64,000 bases of DNA from positions 124,001 through 188,000 of the forward strand of contig CALODM010000045.1 in the NCBI GenBank assembly GCA_942492125.1. Reading direction: 5' to 3'. Under the pieces are notes generated by a model that was not told the DNA's origin, did not search any database, and saw nothing but the letters and a program-made list of their open reading frames with translations. This document shows positions 41,707-50,091 of the stretch, one piece after another; the first letter of the stretch is position 1; every line of letters begins with the position of its first letter. The translations under genes and the position numbers were made by a program. The stretch is from BCD1 sp942492125. GTDB taxonomy: Bacteria; Bacteroidota; Bacteroidia; Chitinophagales; Saprospiraceae.

Positions 41707-42438
41707 TTAAAACCTCGTATCGAGATAATAAGGTAACATATCCCGCCATGTCTGCCAGTCGTGGGGCATGTCAGGCCCCCAGATGTCCAGTTCGTGCGGA
41801 ATGCCTTTGGCGGTGAGAATACCTGACATACGGCGCGAAGCATCAGGATTTTCAAAATTGCCCGATCCGGTCAGGAAATGAATGTGTTGCTTGGATCTTA
41901 TCCTTGGCAGGAAAAAATCATCATCCAGGTTGACCATGTATTGCGCGGGAGAATTGAAGTAAACATCCTCGTCGTGATAACCTTTGGTGTAGGTACTCAG
42001 ATCATAATCTCCACTCATCGCGATCACCCCGTCTAAGAGGTCAGGGCGTTTGAAAAACAGATTGACGGCATGTAATGCCCCGAGGGAAGCCCCGCAAGTG
42101 ATTATCGGAGTGTCCGGACTGGTATGCGTCCTGATGAAAGGTACGACCTCGTGAAAAACGTATGAGTTGTATTGCTGGTGTCGAATAGACTTGTCGCGTG
42201 GATGCATTCTGTCATTCAACCAGCTTTCGCTGTTGATGCTGTTGATGGAGAAGACTTTAATTTTGCCACCTTCAATATGTCTTCTGATCGATTCGATCAA
42301 TAAAAACCTTTCGTACTCCAAATAATCGGCTGCTGCCGTAGGAATCATCAATAAGGCGAAACCATAATGGCCGTAAACGGCGATGTCCATATGTTTATGC
42401 AGGTTTGGACTAAACCAATTGTGTATCTGTCTTTCCAT
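41707..42438 (-). CDS. putative esterase, alpha/beta hydrolase
   Basis: A 243-residue cytoplasmic protein of the putative esterase family (esterase D/feruloyl-esterase-like). The nucleophile Ser is in ITCGASLGALHAVNLFFKRP. The N-terminal HMDIAVYGHYGFALLMIPTA and a late HFLTGSGNFENPDASRRM/HELDIWGPDMPHDWQTWRDM with the catalytic His complete the fold; an Asp should lie between. No signal peptide is seen. Substrate unknown, possibly an ester of a polyketide or sugar. It starts at 42438, about 145 bases from the DinB gene on the same strand. Confidence 0.85.
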   Translation of the reverse strand: MERQIHNWFSPNLHKHMDIAVYGHYGFALLMIPTAAADYLEYERFLLIESIRRHIEGGKIKVFSINSINSESWLNDRMHPRDKSIRHQQYNSYVFHEVVPFIRTHTSPDTPIITCGASLGALHAVNLFFKRPDLLDGVIAMSGDYDLSTYTKGYHDEDVYFNSPAQYMVNLDDDFFLPRIRSKQHIHFLTGSGNFENPDASRRMSGILTAKGIPHELDIWGPDMPHDWQTWRDMLPYYLDTRF

Positions 42439-42583
42439 GATGCAAAGTTGGCATTTTTTTTAAAATTTTTAAACTTTGGGTTCAACGGGTCAGGTAGTTT
42501 CTTTGTGAACCTTATGAATATCAGGTGAAACTTGCAGTTAAAAAAGAATCGAAGACTGCCAACGGCCAACGGGTACTGATACT

Positions 42584-43045
42584 TCAATGTTCCAAAGCTC
42601 TTTTCATGGCCATGATATACCCGAGGTGCAAGGCTTCGTGCATATTGTTGAACACCACAGCTTCTTCGACGGAATGCAGGACGAGACCATAACTGGTAGG
42701 ATACTCTTTGTAAAGGCCGAAAATATTATTGTCGAGGTCAGTTGCCATTTGATCGACTGTGGAATCCAAATAATTCATGATTTCCTGCAATTGTTCTTTA
42801 GATACCTGTTTTTGAGGAGCGGTACCTTTTCTGAATGTTTCTATGGTTTCCGATGGAATTATCGTTTTGGTACCGGAAAGGGCATAAATCAGTAGTTGTT
42901 GTGTAACCAGAATATGCCCGAGGTTCCAGGCAATATTGTTGTTGAATCCTTTGGGAATGGTATTGATTTGCGCAATAGTGAGTCCATCGACAACTTTGGC
43001 GATAAGTTCGCGCGTAGCTCTCAGGTTGGTAATATGCTCCTTCAT
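42584..43045 (-). CDS. DinB family protein (putative metal-dependent hydrolase)
   Basis: A 153-residue four-helix-bundle DinB/YfiT-type protein. Metal-binding His residues are suggested by IAWNLGHILVTQQLLI (first His) and by NMHEALHLGYIMAMKRALE near the end. In the family such proteins are thiol transferases or metal-dependent enzymes of unknown substrate. Immediately upstream (43046-43433) is non-coding DNA. Confidence 0.88.
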   Translation of the reverse strand: MKEHITNLRATRELIAKVVDGLTIAQINTIPKGFNNNIAWNLGHILVTQQLLIYALSGTKTIIPSETIETFRKGTAPQKQVSKEQLQEIMNYLDSTVDQMATDLDNNIFGLYKEYPTSYGLVLHSVEEAVVFNNMHEALHLGYIMAMKRALEH

Positions 43046-43433
43046 TTGTCAGCGGTAATGTTAAGTTTGAAAACTGCCTCAAATTTAGGTGCTTTTTCAA
43101 AATTTAAGACTAAAAAAAGAAGGAAATTGAACAAATGATTCATTTGAAATAAACGTTGAAACAAGCCCAATTTTGGAGTTGTCTGTAAGCGGGAGTTTGC
43201 CGGTTGAATTTTGTTTCATGTTACTTCGGGCAATCTGAAAATAAAATGATTCCTTCAATCGCGCTGTTTGATCAGGTGTAGGATGATCATTGGGGCACAA
43301 ATATGGTAGATGGGGATGAAATTATTTCCTTTGAAAATGAAGATGATTACCCGGGATAATCAAAAAAATGAAATTTCAGGTGAAATTTTGACCTATAAAG
43401 ATAAGCACAGTTTAAATTTATGGAAAAAACACC
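43046..43433. other. intergenic stretch without clear gene
   Basis: A 388-base AT-rich stretch. Two open frames of 67 and 88 codons give no recognisable proteins. A TTTTG at 43386-43390 followed, 22 bases on, by TAAATTTA (43413-43420) could be a weak promoter for the DUF1648 gene. I see nothing else. Confidence 0.4.
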
Positions 43434-43931
43434 ATGCCAAACACCAAACCGCAACTTCCCCTGCAACAGCAGGAACAAATGATCGAATGGTTGACTCTTT
43501 TCCTGCTGATCGCCATGTGGCTTTATACCGCCATGAAATTCGGCTACTTGCCGGATTCTGTTCCCCATCATTTTAACGCACTTGGGGAGCCTGATTCCTG
43601 GGGTAGTAAAGGTGTCATATTTTTAGGTCCTGGAATTGGGCTGGGCTCCTATCTTTTGTTATATTTTATCTCTAAAGTATCTCCCGAGTACTATAATTAT
43701 CCGGTAAAGATTACTGAAGAAAACAAAGAATACCAGTATGCACTCTCCCGAATATTGTTGAAGGTAACAAACCTGTGGATGATGATCCTTATGGCATTCA
43801 TTACCTGGGCAATGATTGAAGAAGCAGGAGGCAATCGCGGAGCGATGAACCCGGTTGTTTTATGGACAATTATAAGTAGTTTTATTTTGGTGATGGTCGC
43901 CTATATCTACCTGGCACGTAAAGCCCGATGA
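43434..43931 (+). CDS. DUF1648 membrane protein
   Basis: A 165-residue inner-membrane protein with the DUF1648 motif PDSVPHHFNALGEPDSWGSK near residues 41-60 and about four hydrophobic segments (WLTLFLLIAMWLYTAM, GPGIGLGSYLLLYFIS, LWMMILMAFITWAMI, LWTIISSFILVMVAYIYL). In Firmicutes the related SdpI is an immunity protein against SdpC toxin, and DUF1648 is its N-terminal domain; here the SdpI C-terminal part is lacking, so immunity is speculative. The stop TGA overlaps the next gene's ATG (ATGA), implying coupling to the HTTM gene. Confidence 0.82.
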   Translation: MPNTKPQLPLQQQEQMIEWLTLFLLIAMWLYTAMKFGYLPDSVPHHFNALGEPDSWGSKGVIFLGPGIGLGSYLLLYFISKVSPEYYNYPVKITEENKEYQYALSRILLKVTNLWMMILMAFITWAMIEEAGGNRGAMNPVVLWTIISSFILVMVAYIYLARKAR

Positions 43932-45412
43932 AATTTGGATCCCTGAGTGTGTATATCGAAGAAAACGAAATGAATGGAACATTCAGTAAACTTGTAACAC
44001 GCATCTTGAATAAAAAAATGGAATTTTTGTTTCGTCCGGTACATATCGCCTCCCTTGTTTTTTTTCGGATCGTTTTTGGAATCCTGGCCTTTGCAGATGT
44101 GGTTGGGGTGTTTTCCTATTATCATCTGTATAAGGGTGTTTTTGATGCGGACGCCTTCCATTTTCATTATTTCGGATTTGAATGGCTCAATCCGTTACCA
44201 GAACCATTCATGTCCTTGTTTTTTATCTCCCTGATCCTTGCTTCCATATTCATTGTTTTGGGAAAGTGGTACCATTTGAGTACTGCCTGGTTTGCTTTGG
44301 GGTTTACCTGGTTGTTTTTGCTCGAGAAAACCCAATACCTCAATCATGGCTATTTGTTTTGCTGGTTGTCGTTTGTGATGATCTTCCTGCCTGCTCAGCG
44401 TTGGTTCAGCCTGGATGCCCAAAGGAACCCCTCGATTCGTACAACAGAGATTCCCTTCTGGAGCCTGGCGATTTTGCCCTTGCTTATGGGAATAGTATAT
44501 TTTTTCGGAGGCATAGCCAAGATCAACCCTGACTGGTTGCAGGCAATGCCGATAAAGTTGTGGCTCCGGGCAAAAGCAGATTACTGGATTATAGGCCCCT
44601 TGATCTCCAAAGAACCGGTGGCCTGGTTTATGGCTTATGGTGGATTGATCCTTGATCTGACGGCAGCTTTTTTTATGCTGGGTAAAAAGACGAGGAAATA
44701 TGCTTTTGTCGCGGTGGTTTTCTTTCACTGCTGCAATTTGCTGGTATTCAATATCGGCATCTTCCCCTGGTTGTCCGTAGCATTAACAGCATTGTTTTTC
44801 CCTGCTGACTTTCCTTTGACCATCATTGAAAGGTTTAAAACCGGTACGTCAAAGTTGTCCGGGTTTATTACCAAAAACATAATATTGAAATTCAAAACGC
44901 TCCCTGTGAGCAGTAATGCTGAATTATGGCAAGCGGCACCTCGATGGAAACCCGTAATAGTTACTATTTTAACGATTATTCTGCTGGTTCACCTGTCATT
45001 ACCTTTGAGACATCATTTTTTTGAAGATAATGTGGTGTGGACGGAAGAGGGCCATCGGTACGCCTGGCGGATGATGTTGCGATCAAAACGCGGTTACGGA
45101 ACTTTTAGGGTAGCTGATGCCCTTACGGGAAAAACAGTGAAAGTCTTACCGGAAGATTACCTGACCAAAAGACAAAATCGCAATATTTATACCCATCCGG
45201 ACATGATCTGGGAATTTGCTCAATTTCTTGCAAAAACTCATCGCGACAAAGGTTGGGAACCCAGAGTTTATGCAGACGTTTTCTGCAGCGTAAATGGCAG
45301 TAATTATTTCAGGTTTGTAGACAAACAGGTTGATCTGGCGGTGGAACCCTGGCACTTTTTTAAACATTCCGATTGGATAATCCCCCTGGGGAACTACAGG
45401 AATGATAAATAA
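43928..45412 (+). CDS. HTTM/vitamin K-dependent gamma-carboxylase-like membrane protein
   Basis: A 494-residue protein starting at 43928 in a four-base overlap with DUF1648. The N-terminal HTTM domain of about 300 residues has several helices, including ASLVFFRIVFGILAFADVVG, the active-site-like LEKTQYLNHGYLFCWLS region (comparable with the Lys/His region of human GGCX) and GIVYFFGGIAKINPDWLQ. A soluble C-terminal part of about 140 residues (EEGHRYAWRMMLRSKRGYG) is present as in the bacterial VKGC homologues. The bacterial enzymes have no proven substrate. Pairing with DUF1648 may be functional. Confidence 0.88.
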   Translation: MKFGSLSVYIEENEMNGTFSKLVTRILNKKMEFLFRPVHIASLVFFRIVFGILAFADVVGVFSYYHLYKGVFDADAFHFHYFGFEWLNPLPEPFMSLFFISLILASIFIVLGKWYHLSTAWFALGFTWLFLLEKTQYLNHGYLFCWLSFVMIFLPAQRWFSLDAQRNPSIRTTEIPFWSLAILPLLMGIVYFFGGIAKINPDWLQAMPIKLWLRAKADYWIIGPLISKEPVAWFMAYGGLILDLTAAFFMLGKKTRKYAFVAVVFFHCCNLLVFNIGIFPWLSVALTALFFPADFPLTIIERFKTGTSKLSGFITKNIILKFKTLPVSSNAELWQAAPRWKPVIVTILTIILLVHLSLPLRHHFFEDNVVWTEEGHRYAWRMMLRSKRGYGTFRVADALTGKTVKVLPEDYLTKRQNRNIYTHPDMIWEFAQFLAKTHRDKGWEPRVYADVFCSVNGSNYFRFVDKQVDLAVEPWHFFKHSDWIIPLGNYRNDK

Positions 45413-45475
45413 ATGACCAAAAGCAATTTGTTACTTTTCGGACATTGCTCATTATAGGAGAAACACCCTTTTCAT

Positions 45476-46660
45476 ATGACTATTTTGAAAAAATCACTGA
45501 TTTGTGCTTTTCTTTTCGTTTTTTCCTTAACCCATGGTCAAAACCTCGTCATGAATCCCGGGTTTGAAGATTTAATGCCAATTCAGGGAACAAAAGTCCC
45601 GGAATGTCGCTACACCAAATTGGCGAAAGATTTTACGGAGACTGTCAAAAGCTGGAATACTTTTAAAGGGCTGACCCCTGACGTAATCCTGTATCCGGAT
45701 ACGCTGACAGATTGTATTTATCCACGTCCCAGAACCGGGCAGGGCATGGCAGGCCTGATTTTGTATCACCCTTCGGAAGATACGGGTTACGCTGCTGATT
45801 ATCATGAAATGATCCAGGGTAAATTTAAGGTGCCTTTGGTCAAAGGGCAACGATATGAATTGAGTTTATGGGTGCTGCAGAACAATGAGGTGGCCATCAA
45901 CCACTTGCGATCCATTTATAATCCAAAGGCAAATATTTTTCCTGTGGCCTGTAATAATTTGGGCGTGCTATTCCTGAAAAATCCTTTTGGCGATAATGAA
46001 ATTATTCAAAATTCTATAAATCAGTTTGACATAAAACCACATCTTGTTTTTGAAGAGGTGATGACTACGCCTAAGGATAAATGGGTACAGTTGAAAACGT
46101 CTTTTGTGGCCAAAGCGAACTATGAGTATTTCGTGTTGGGTAATTTTTTTACTGACTTCCGAACAGATATTCTGCCTGATGATTTCAGAGAAAGATACCC
46201 CAAGCCTGCTCCCGGGGAAAAAATATTAAAAAGAGCTACCCGTGTTGCCTATTATTGCATTGATGATGTCGGTGTAACCCTGGCAAGACCTGGTATTGCC
46301 GGTTCCCTTTCAACAGATAGTCGCTATACCTTTGAAAATGTTCATTTTGAAAATGGCAAAGCAGATTTGCAGGATGACGCTCTTCAGGAATTGGACCAAT
46401 TGGCGGACTGGTTGAAAAAAAATCCCGGGAAAAAGGCAGAAATCGGTGGGCATACGGATAGTGTGGGCAGCCAACCGGATAATCAGGAATTATCTGAAAG
46501 GAGAGCCAAGGCAGTTTATCGCTACCTCGTTCAGCAAGGGGTGCCTGCTGCTCGGGTATCCTTTAAAGGTTACGGCGAAAGTGAACCGGTAGCTACCAAC
46601 AGCACAGCGATAGGCCGTCAGACCAATAGACGGGTCGAATGTAAGTTGATTGAAAATTAG
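45476..46660 (+). CDS. OmpA family outer-membrane protein
   Basis: A 394-residue exported protein with signal peptide (LFVFSLTHGQ). The first 270 residues have the DUF11/CBM-like beta-sandwich pattern common in Bacteroidota surface proteins (LVMNPGFEDL, GQRYELSLWVLQNNEVAI). The last 110 residues are an OmpA peptidoglycan-binding domain: VHFENGKADLQDDALQELDQ, AEIGGHTDSVGSQPDNQELS with ERRAKAVYRYLVQQGV, and GYGESEPVATNSTAIGRQTN with the conserved Arg. It anchors the outer membrane to the cell wall. It converges on the lipoprotein at 46667. Confidence 0.92.
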   Translation: MTILKKSLICAFLFVFSLTHGQNLVMNPGFEDLMPIQGTKVPECRYTKLAKDFTETVKSWNTFKGLTPDVILYPDTLTDCIYPRPRTGQGMAGLILYHPSEDTGYAADYHEMIQGKFKVPLVKGQRYELSLWVLQNNEVAINHLRSIYNPKANIFPVACNNLGVLFLKNPFGDNEIIQNSINQFDIKPHLVFEEVMTTPKDKWVQLKTSFVAKANYEYFVLGNFFTDFRTDILPDDFRERYPKPAPGEKILKRATRVAYYCIDDVGVTLARPGIAGSLSTDSRYTFENVHFENGKADLQDDALQELDQLADWLKKNPGKKAEIGGHTDSVGSQPDNQELSERRAKAVYRYLVQQGVPAARVSFKGYGESEPVATNSTAIGRQTNRRVECKLIEN

Positions 46661-46666
46661 ATTTTT

Positions 46667-47212
46667 TTAATAGCAGGTAAATTCGATATCTCCTGACAAT
46701 GGTTTACGTTCTGCATGCCCGGAAATTTTCCACAATGTTTCCTCCATATAAATGAACTCATATTCGATTTCCAGTTCCGGGACCAGGGTAGCATCTGTTG
46801 TCCTGTTTATCTCTGTTAGCTTGCCGGTCCCCTGGATAAAAACAGTAGCATCCGGAGCATCCGGAGACATGTTAAACCCAAACGCTTCCGGCATCAGTCT
46901 GAGGTTTTGAAAGGGGATTTCAATGTAATTTCCGTTTGCCTTGGCATAAATGCATATGTCGGTATCATGGATGTTCAGGAATTTTATTTCTCCATAATTT
47001 TCAGATCTCAGCACCTCAGCGGTAAATTTTTTCGGGGGCAGGTAGGAGGTGTTGTCAGGTGGTATGGATCCGTAATTAACGGTGAGGTCAAAAGTGTAAT
47101 TTCCTATCATTGGGTTTATAGTATCCTCGCTACCGGAAATGAGTATCTCCTTTTCAGGCGTACAGGAAAAAAGTAACAATAAAAAGAAAAACAATGCGTA
47201 TGGGTGTGTCAT
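46667..47212 (-). CDS. lipoprotein of unknown function
   Basis: A 181-residue protein with signal peptide and lipobox LLFSC (about Cys17), then a beta-rich mature part (YTFDLTVNYGSIPPDN, EIKFLNIHDTDICIYAK, GNYIEIPFQNLRLMPEAF). No named family is recognised; the layout resembles lipocalin-like calycin domains. It is a single gene converging on the OmpA gene, with no further context for a function. Confidence 0.7.
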   Translation of the reverse strand: MTHPYALFFFLLLLFSCTPEKEILISGSEDTINPMIGNYTFDLTVNYGSIPPDNTSYLPPKKFTAEVLRSENYGEIKFLNIHDTDICIYAKANGNYIEIPFQNLRLMPEAFGFNMSPDAPDATVFIQGTGKLTEINRTTDATLVPELEIEYEFIYMEETLWKISGHAERKPLSGDIEFTCY

Positions 47213-47411
47213 AAAAGTGAATTTTGAAAATTTTCCGATTTTCCAAATGTATTTTTATCTTTTCAAGGTACAAACAAATAAGTAATCGTTATGTTCTAAA
47301 GGCCCTTTAATCAGGTTAAAATCCAGATTTTAGAGGGAATGGGCAGGATTTTACATATAAGAAATTAAATTTACGGGCAACCAAAGTTTAGACTTCTCGT
47401 AAAATAGAGGA

Positions 47412-48575
47412 ATGAAGATGAAGAACCGTTATTGGCTCACCCTGGCGATCGCCGTTTTTTTTATACTGTTGTGTTACCGGTATCCCAGTGCGCTGAATAA
47501 TAGTTTGTTCCTTTTATGGATCAGTGTGGTATTCCATCGGCGGTTTAAATACCAGGTCTCTGAGAATGCACGACAGACATTCCGGATGATCTCTGCTGGC
47601 GGTATCTACCTGGGGATTGTACTTGGGTTATTCTTTCTCACCCGCCAATTCAAGTGGCTGGTTTTTGAATCCAAAGTAGTCCTGGATTTTGAAAATATAC
47701 TGCGTTTTGACCAGTCGGACTATGCCAATATCATTAGTGGTCTGTTGCTGACCATTGCCTTTTTTATCTTTTCTCACAGGATGATGCTGGATGTGTTTCG
47801 TACAGGGCTTGCCCGGAATGCCCGATTGGTGACCCTGGTAGCAGTATTGGTGGTCAGTTATTTTATTTCACCATTTTTTAACCTCTCTTTTCCGGCTTAT
47901 CAAATGGTACTCATTTCTTTCGTCTATTTATTGTTATTTGATTTGTATATAGACAGCCGGACGACCAGTCTTACCTGGCTGATTTCCTGGTTGTTTGTCA
48001 TTTCAATCTTTACAGCATTTGTTTTTTATAAATACAATTTGGACAGAGATAGAGCTACCAGGCTGGAATTGGCCAAAGAGCTGGCGGTCTTAAAAGATTC
48101 AACAGCAGAAGCTCAATTGGATCCTCTGTTAGCCCAGGTTTTTGGGGATGACAGCCTGGATTTATATTTCACGACACCCATACCTTTTACCTTCCCTGAG
48201 CATAACATCCGCAGATTGATTGATGGTTTTGTGCGTCCTGCGAAATATTTTTCAAAGGTATATTCCTACGACGTTTTTGTGTTGAATGAAAAATTCAGGC
48301 ATTCTTTTGTAGAAGGAGTCAATGCTTCCGAGGGATTCAGGGTGCTGGAAAAGGTAAAAGATGCTCCTTTCGGTATTTTGCTGGGTGCAGATGCCTATCC
48401 GCATGGTTATACTTATGTATCCAAAAAAAGAGTCCCTATTCCCGGCGATACGACAGCCTTCAATACGGTGTTGTTTTGTGCCAGGCCTGCTGCTGATTTG
48501 CTGGGTGATTTTAAAGGATTGAGCGAACTGGGCAATTACAGTTTTGGGGTTTATCACAACGATGACCTGGTTTGA
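47412..48575 (+). CDS. NtrY-like sensor kinase, N-terminal membrane part (broken gene, piece 1)
   Basis: 387 residues forming the N-terminal region of a large Bacteroidota sensor kinase: at least six membrane segments (ALNNSLFLLWISVVF, IYLGIVLGLFFLT, IISGLLLTIAFFIFS, LVTLVAVLVVSYFIS, MVLISFVYLLLFDLYI, LISWLFVISIFTAFVFY) and a periplasmic stretch (YSYDVFVLNEKFRH). The frame stops at TGA 48573-48575 after GNYSFGVYHNDDLV, where family members continue. Adding one T at the TTT 48571-48573 extends it as LTKQKILLETARE before further damage. The kinase core is in the third piece. Confidence 0.75.
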   Translation: MKMKNRYWLTLAIAVFFILLCYRYPSALNNSLFLLWISVVFHRRFKYQVSENARQTFRMISAGGIYLGIVLGLFFLTRQFKWLVFESKVVLDFENILRFDQSDYANIISGLLLTIAFFIFSHRMMLDVFRTGLARNARLVTLVAVLVVSYFISPFFNLSFPAYQMVLISFVYLLLFDLYIDSRTTSLTWLISWLFVISIFTAFVFYKYNLDRDRATRLELAKELAVLKDSTAEAQLDPLLAQVFGDDSLDLYFTTPIPFTFPEHNIRRLIDGFVRPAKYFSKVYSYDVFVLNEKFRHSFVEGVNASEGFRVLEKVKDAPFGILLGADAYPHGYTYVSKKRVPIPGDTTAFNTVLFCARPAADLLGDFKGLSELGNYSFGVYHNDDLV

Positions 48576-48627
48576 CAAAACAAAAAATACTGCTTGAGAC
48601 AGCACGCGAACCCGGATTCTGATCCGG

Positions 48628-48969
48628 GTGGCTGGACTGAGGTGCTTAGCGGCCTCTAATGCAAATGTGATTTACGGTTCACTGGATAATGTGACGGTAA
48701 TCATCGGCCGGGAAGTTGGTGGGTTTTACCGCCCGATGACTTTGTTTTCTTTTGTTTTCAGCCTGTTCATTTTTGCCGTCATTTTCCTTTCGGTGTTAAA
48801 CTATTACCTGAAGGCCTTGCCGCTCACACAGGAGTTTCCATTGTTTTGGGGGCCTTCCCTCAGGAATAAAGTCCAGTTGTACATCATTGTTTTGTTGTTG
48901 TGTTACTTTTTTGTGATGGGATTGGTAACGACGATCTCTTTCCGGAATTCGATGAATATCACAACTTGA
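48628..48969 (+). CDS. NtrY-like sensor kinase, middle part (broken gene, piece 2)
   Basis: This 113-residue frame is recognisable from NANVIYGSLDNVTVIIGREV onward, with two membrane segments (LFSFVFSLFIFAVIFLSVLN, LYIIVLLLCYFFVMGLVTT) and the SLRNKVQLYI block. The first 15 codons (MAGLRCLAAS) are out-of-frame noise, so GTG 48628 is not a real start. The frame ends in SFRNSMNITT and stops, while another frame reads DEYHNLSQWKKRQLIKNML, the expected continuation. Confidence 0.65.
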   Translation: MAGLRCLAASNANVIYGSLDNVTVIIGREVGGFYRPMTLFSFVFSLFIFAVIFLSVLNYYLKALPLTQEFPLFWGPSLRNKVQLYIIVLLLCYFFVMGLVTTISFRNSMNITT

Positions 48970-48973
48970 GCCA

Positions 48974-49978
48974 GTGGAAGAAACGGCAACTAATCAAAAA
49001 TATGCTCAGGAGAAAGAGCGCTATAGTTTTTGGGAGAATCTGCTGAATGTTTATGTTTTTCTTTTATTGATCACTGCAGCCGTCGGAATTCTGGCAGCTA
49101 ACAGAATTGTCGACCCGCTGATCCGGTTGGTTGAAAAATTAAAAGGCACCAATCTCAATGCCAATGAGCCCTTGCAATGGGATAGTGATGATGAGATTGG
49201 AGAGTTGGTCAAGGCTTACAACAATATGATCGGTCAGCTGGAGGATAGTGCTCAAAAGCTAAAACAGTCGGAGAGGGAAGGTGCCTGGCGGGAGATGGCC
49301 AAACAGGTAGCTCATGAAATCAAAAACCCATTAACGCCCATGAAGCTGCATCTGCAGCACCTGAAACGCGTTTTTGATACAGATCCTGAACAGGCAAAAC
49401 CCATGATGGAACGGGTTTCGAAAACCTTGATCGAACAAATTGACGGGTTCGAGCTGCACTGCTTCAGAGTTTTCCAATTTGCGCAGATGCCGCAGGCTGA
49501 AAATGAAACTTTCGTTTTGACTAATTTCCTCGATTCTGTTCACCAACTCTTCCAGAAAGAAGCGGGGGAGGACATTCTGATCACTCTGGATCCTTGTTCT
49601 GAGAACTTGAAGGTTTTTGCCGATAGAGAACAATTGATGCGGGTGTTCAATAATTTGATCAAAAACGCCATTCAGTCTATTCCGGAAGATCGGTCCGGTG
49701 ATATTTATATTATTCTTGAAGCCTTAGGATCTTCGGCCATTGTAAAGATCGTTGACAATGGCGAGGGCATTTCCGGGGATAGACGAGATCGGGTTTTTCA
49801 GCCAAGTTTTACCACCAAGAATTCAGGTATGGGATTGGGATTGGCGATGTCCAAAAATATCGTTGAGGCAGCCAATGGACGAATCTGGTTTGAAACGGAA
49901 AAAGGCAAAGGAACGACGTTTTTTTGTGGAACTTCCACGGCAAAAGTAGTTGAGACTAAGCCTCGGTCTTTTAAATAG
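48974..49978 (+). CDS. NtrY-like sensor histidine kinase, catalytic part (broken gene, piece 3)
   Basis: 335 codons with a membrane segment (LLNVYVFLLLITAAVGILAA), a HAMP domain (NRIVDPLIRLVEKLKGTNL), the HisKA phospho-site AHEIKNPLTPMKLHLQHL, and HATPase boxes (FNNLIKNAIQSIPED, NGEGISGDRRDRVF, NSGMGLGLAMSKNIVEAANG). The stretch FELHCFRVFQF (49448-49480) is a local frame error: removing one G at 49445-49447 and adding one T at 49478-49480 gives GSSCTASEFSNFAQMP, the family sequence. The upstream start is uncertain. Confidence 0.8.
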   Translation: MEETATNQKYAQEKERYSFWENLLNVYVFLLLITAAVGILAANRIVDPLIRLVEKLKGTNLNANEPLQWDSDDEIGELVKAYNNMIGQLEDSAQKLKQSEREGAWREMAKQVAHEIKNPLTPMKLHLQHLKRVFDTDPEQAKPMMERVSKTLIEQIDGFELHCFRVFQFAQMPQAENETFVLTNFLDSVHQLFQKEAGEDILITLDPCSENLKVFADREQLMRVFNNLIKNAIQSIPEDRSGDIYIILEALGSSAIVKIVDNGEGISGDRRDRVFQPSFTTKNSGMGLGLAMSKNIVEAANGRIWFETEKGKGTTFFCGTSTAKVVETKPRSFK

Positions 49979-50091
49979 TTTTGTACTTGTTGGCCATTGT
50001 GTACCTTCCGATTTCTTTGCAGTTAAAGAACAGACGGCGGATCTATCGGATTCAACACATTTATACAGATTTTTTGATTAAAGTTATTTTG

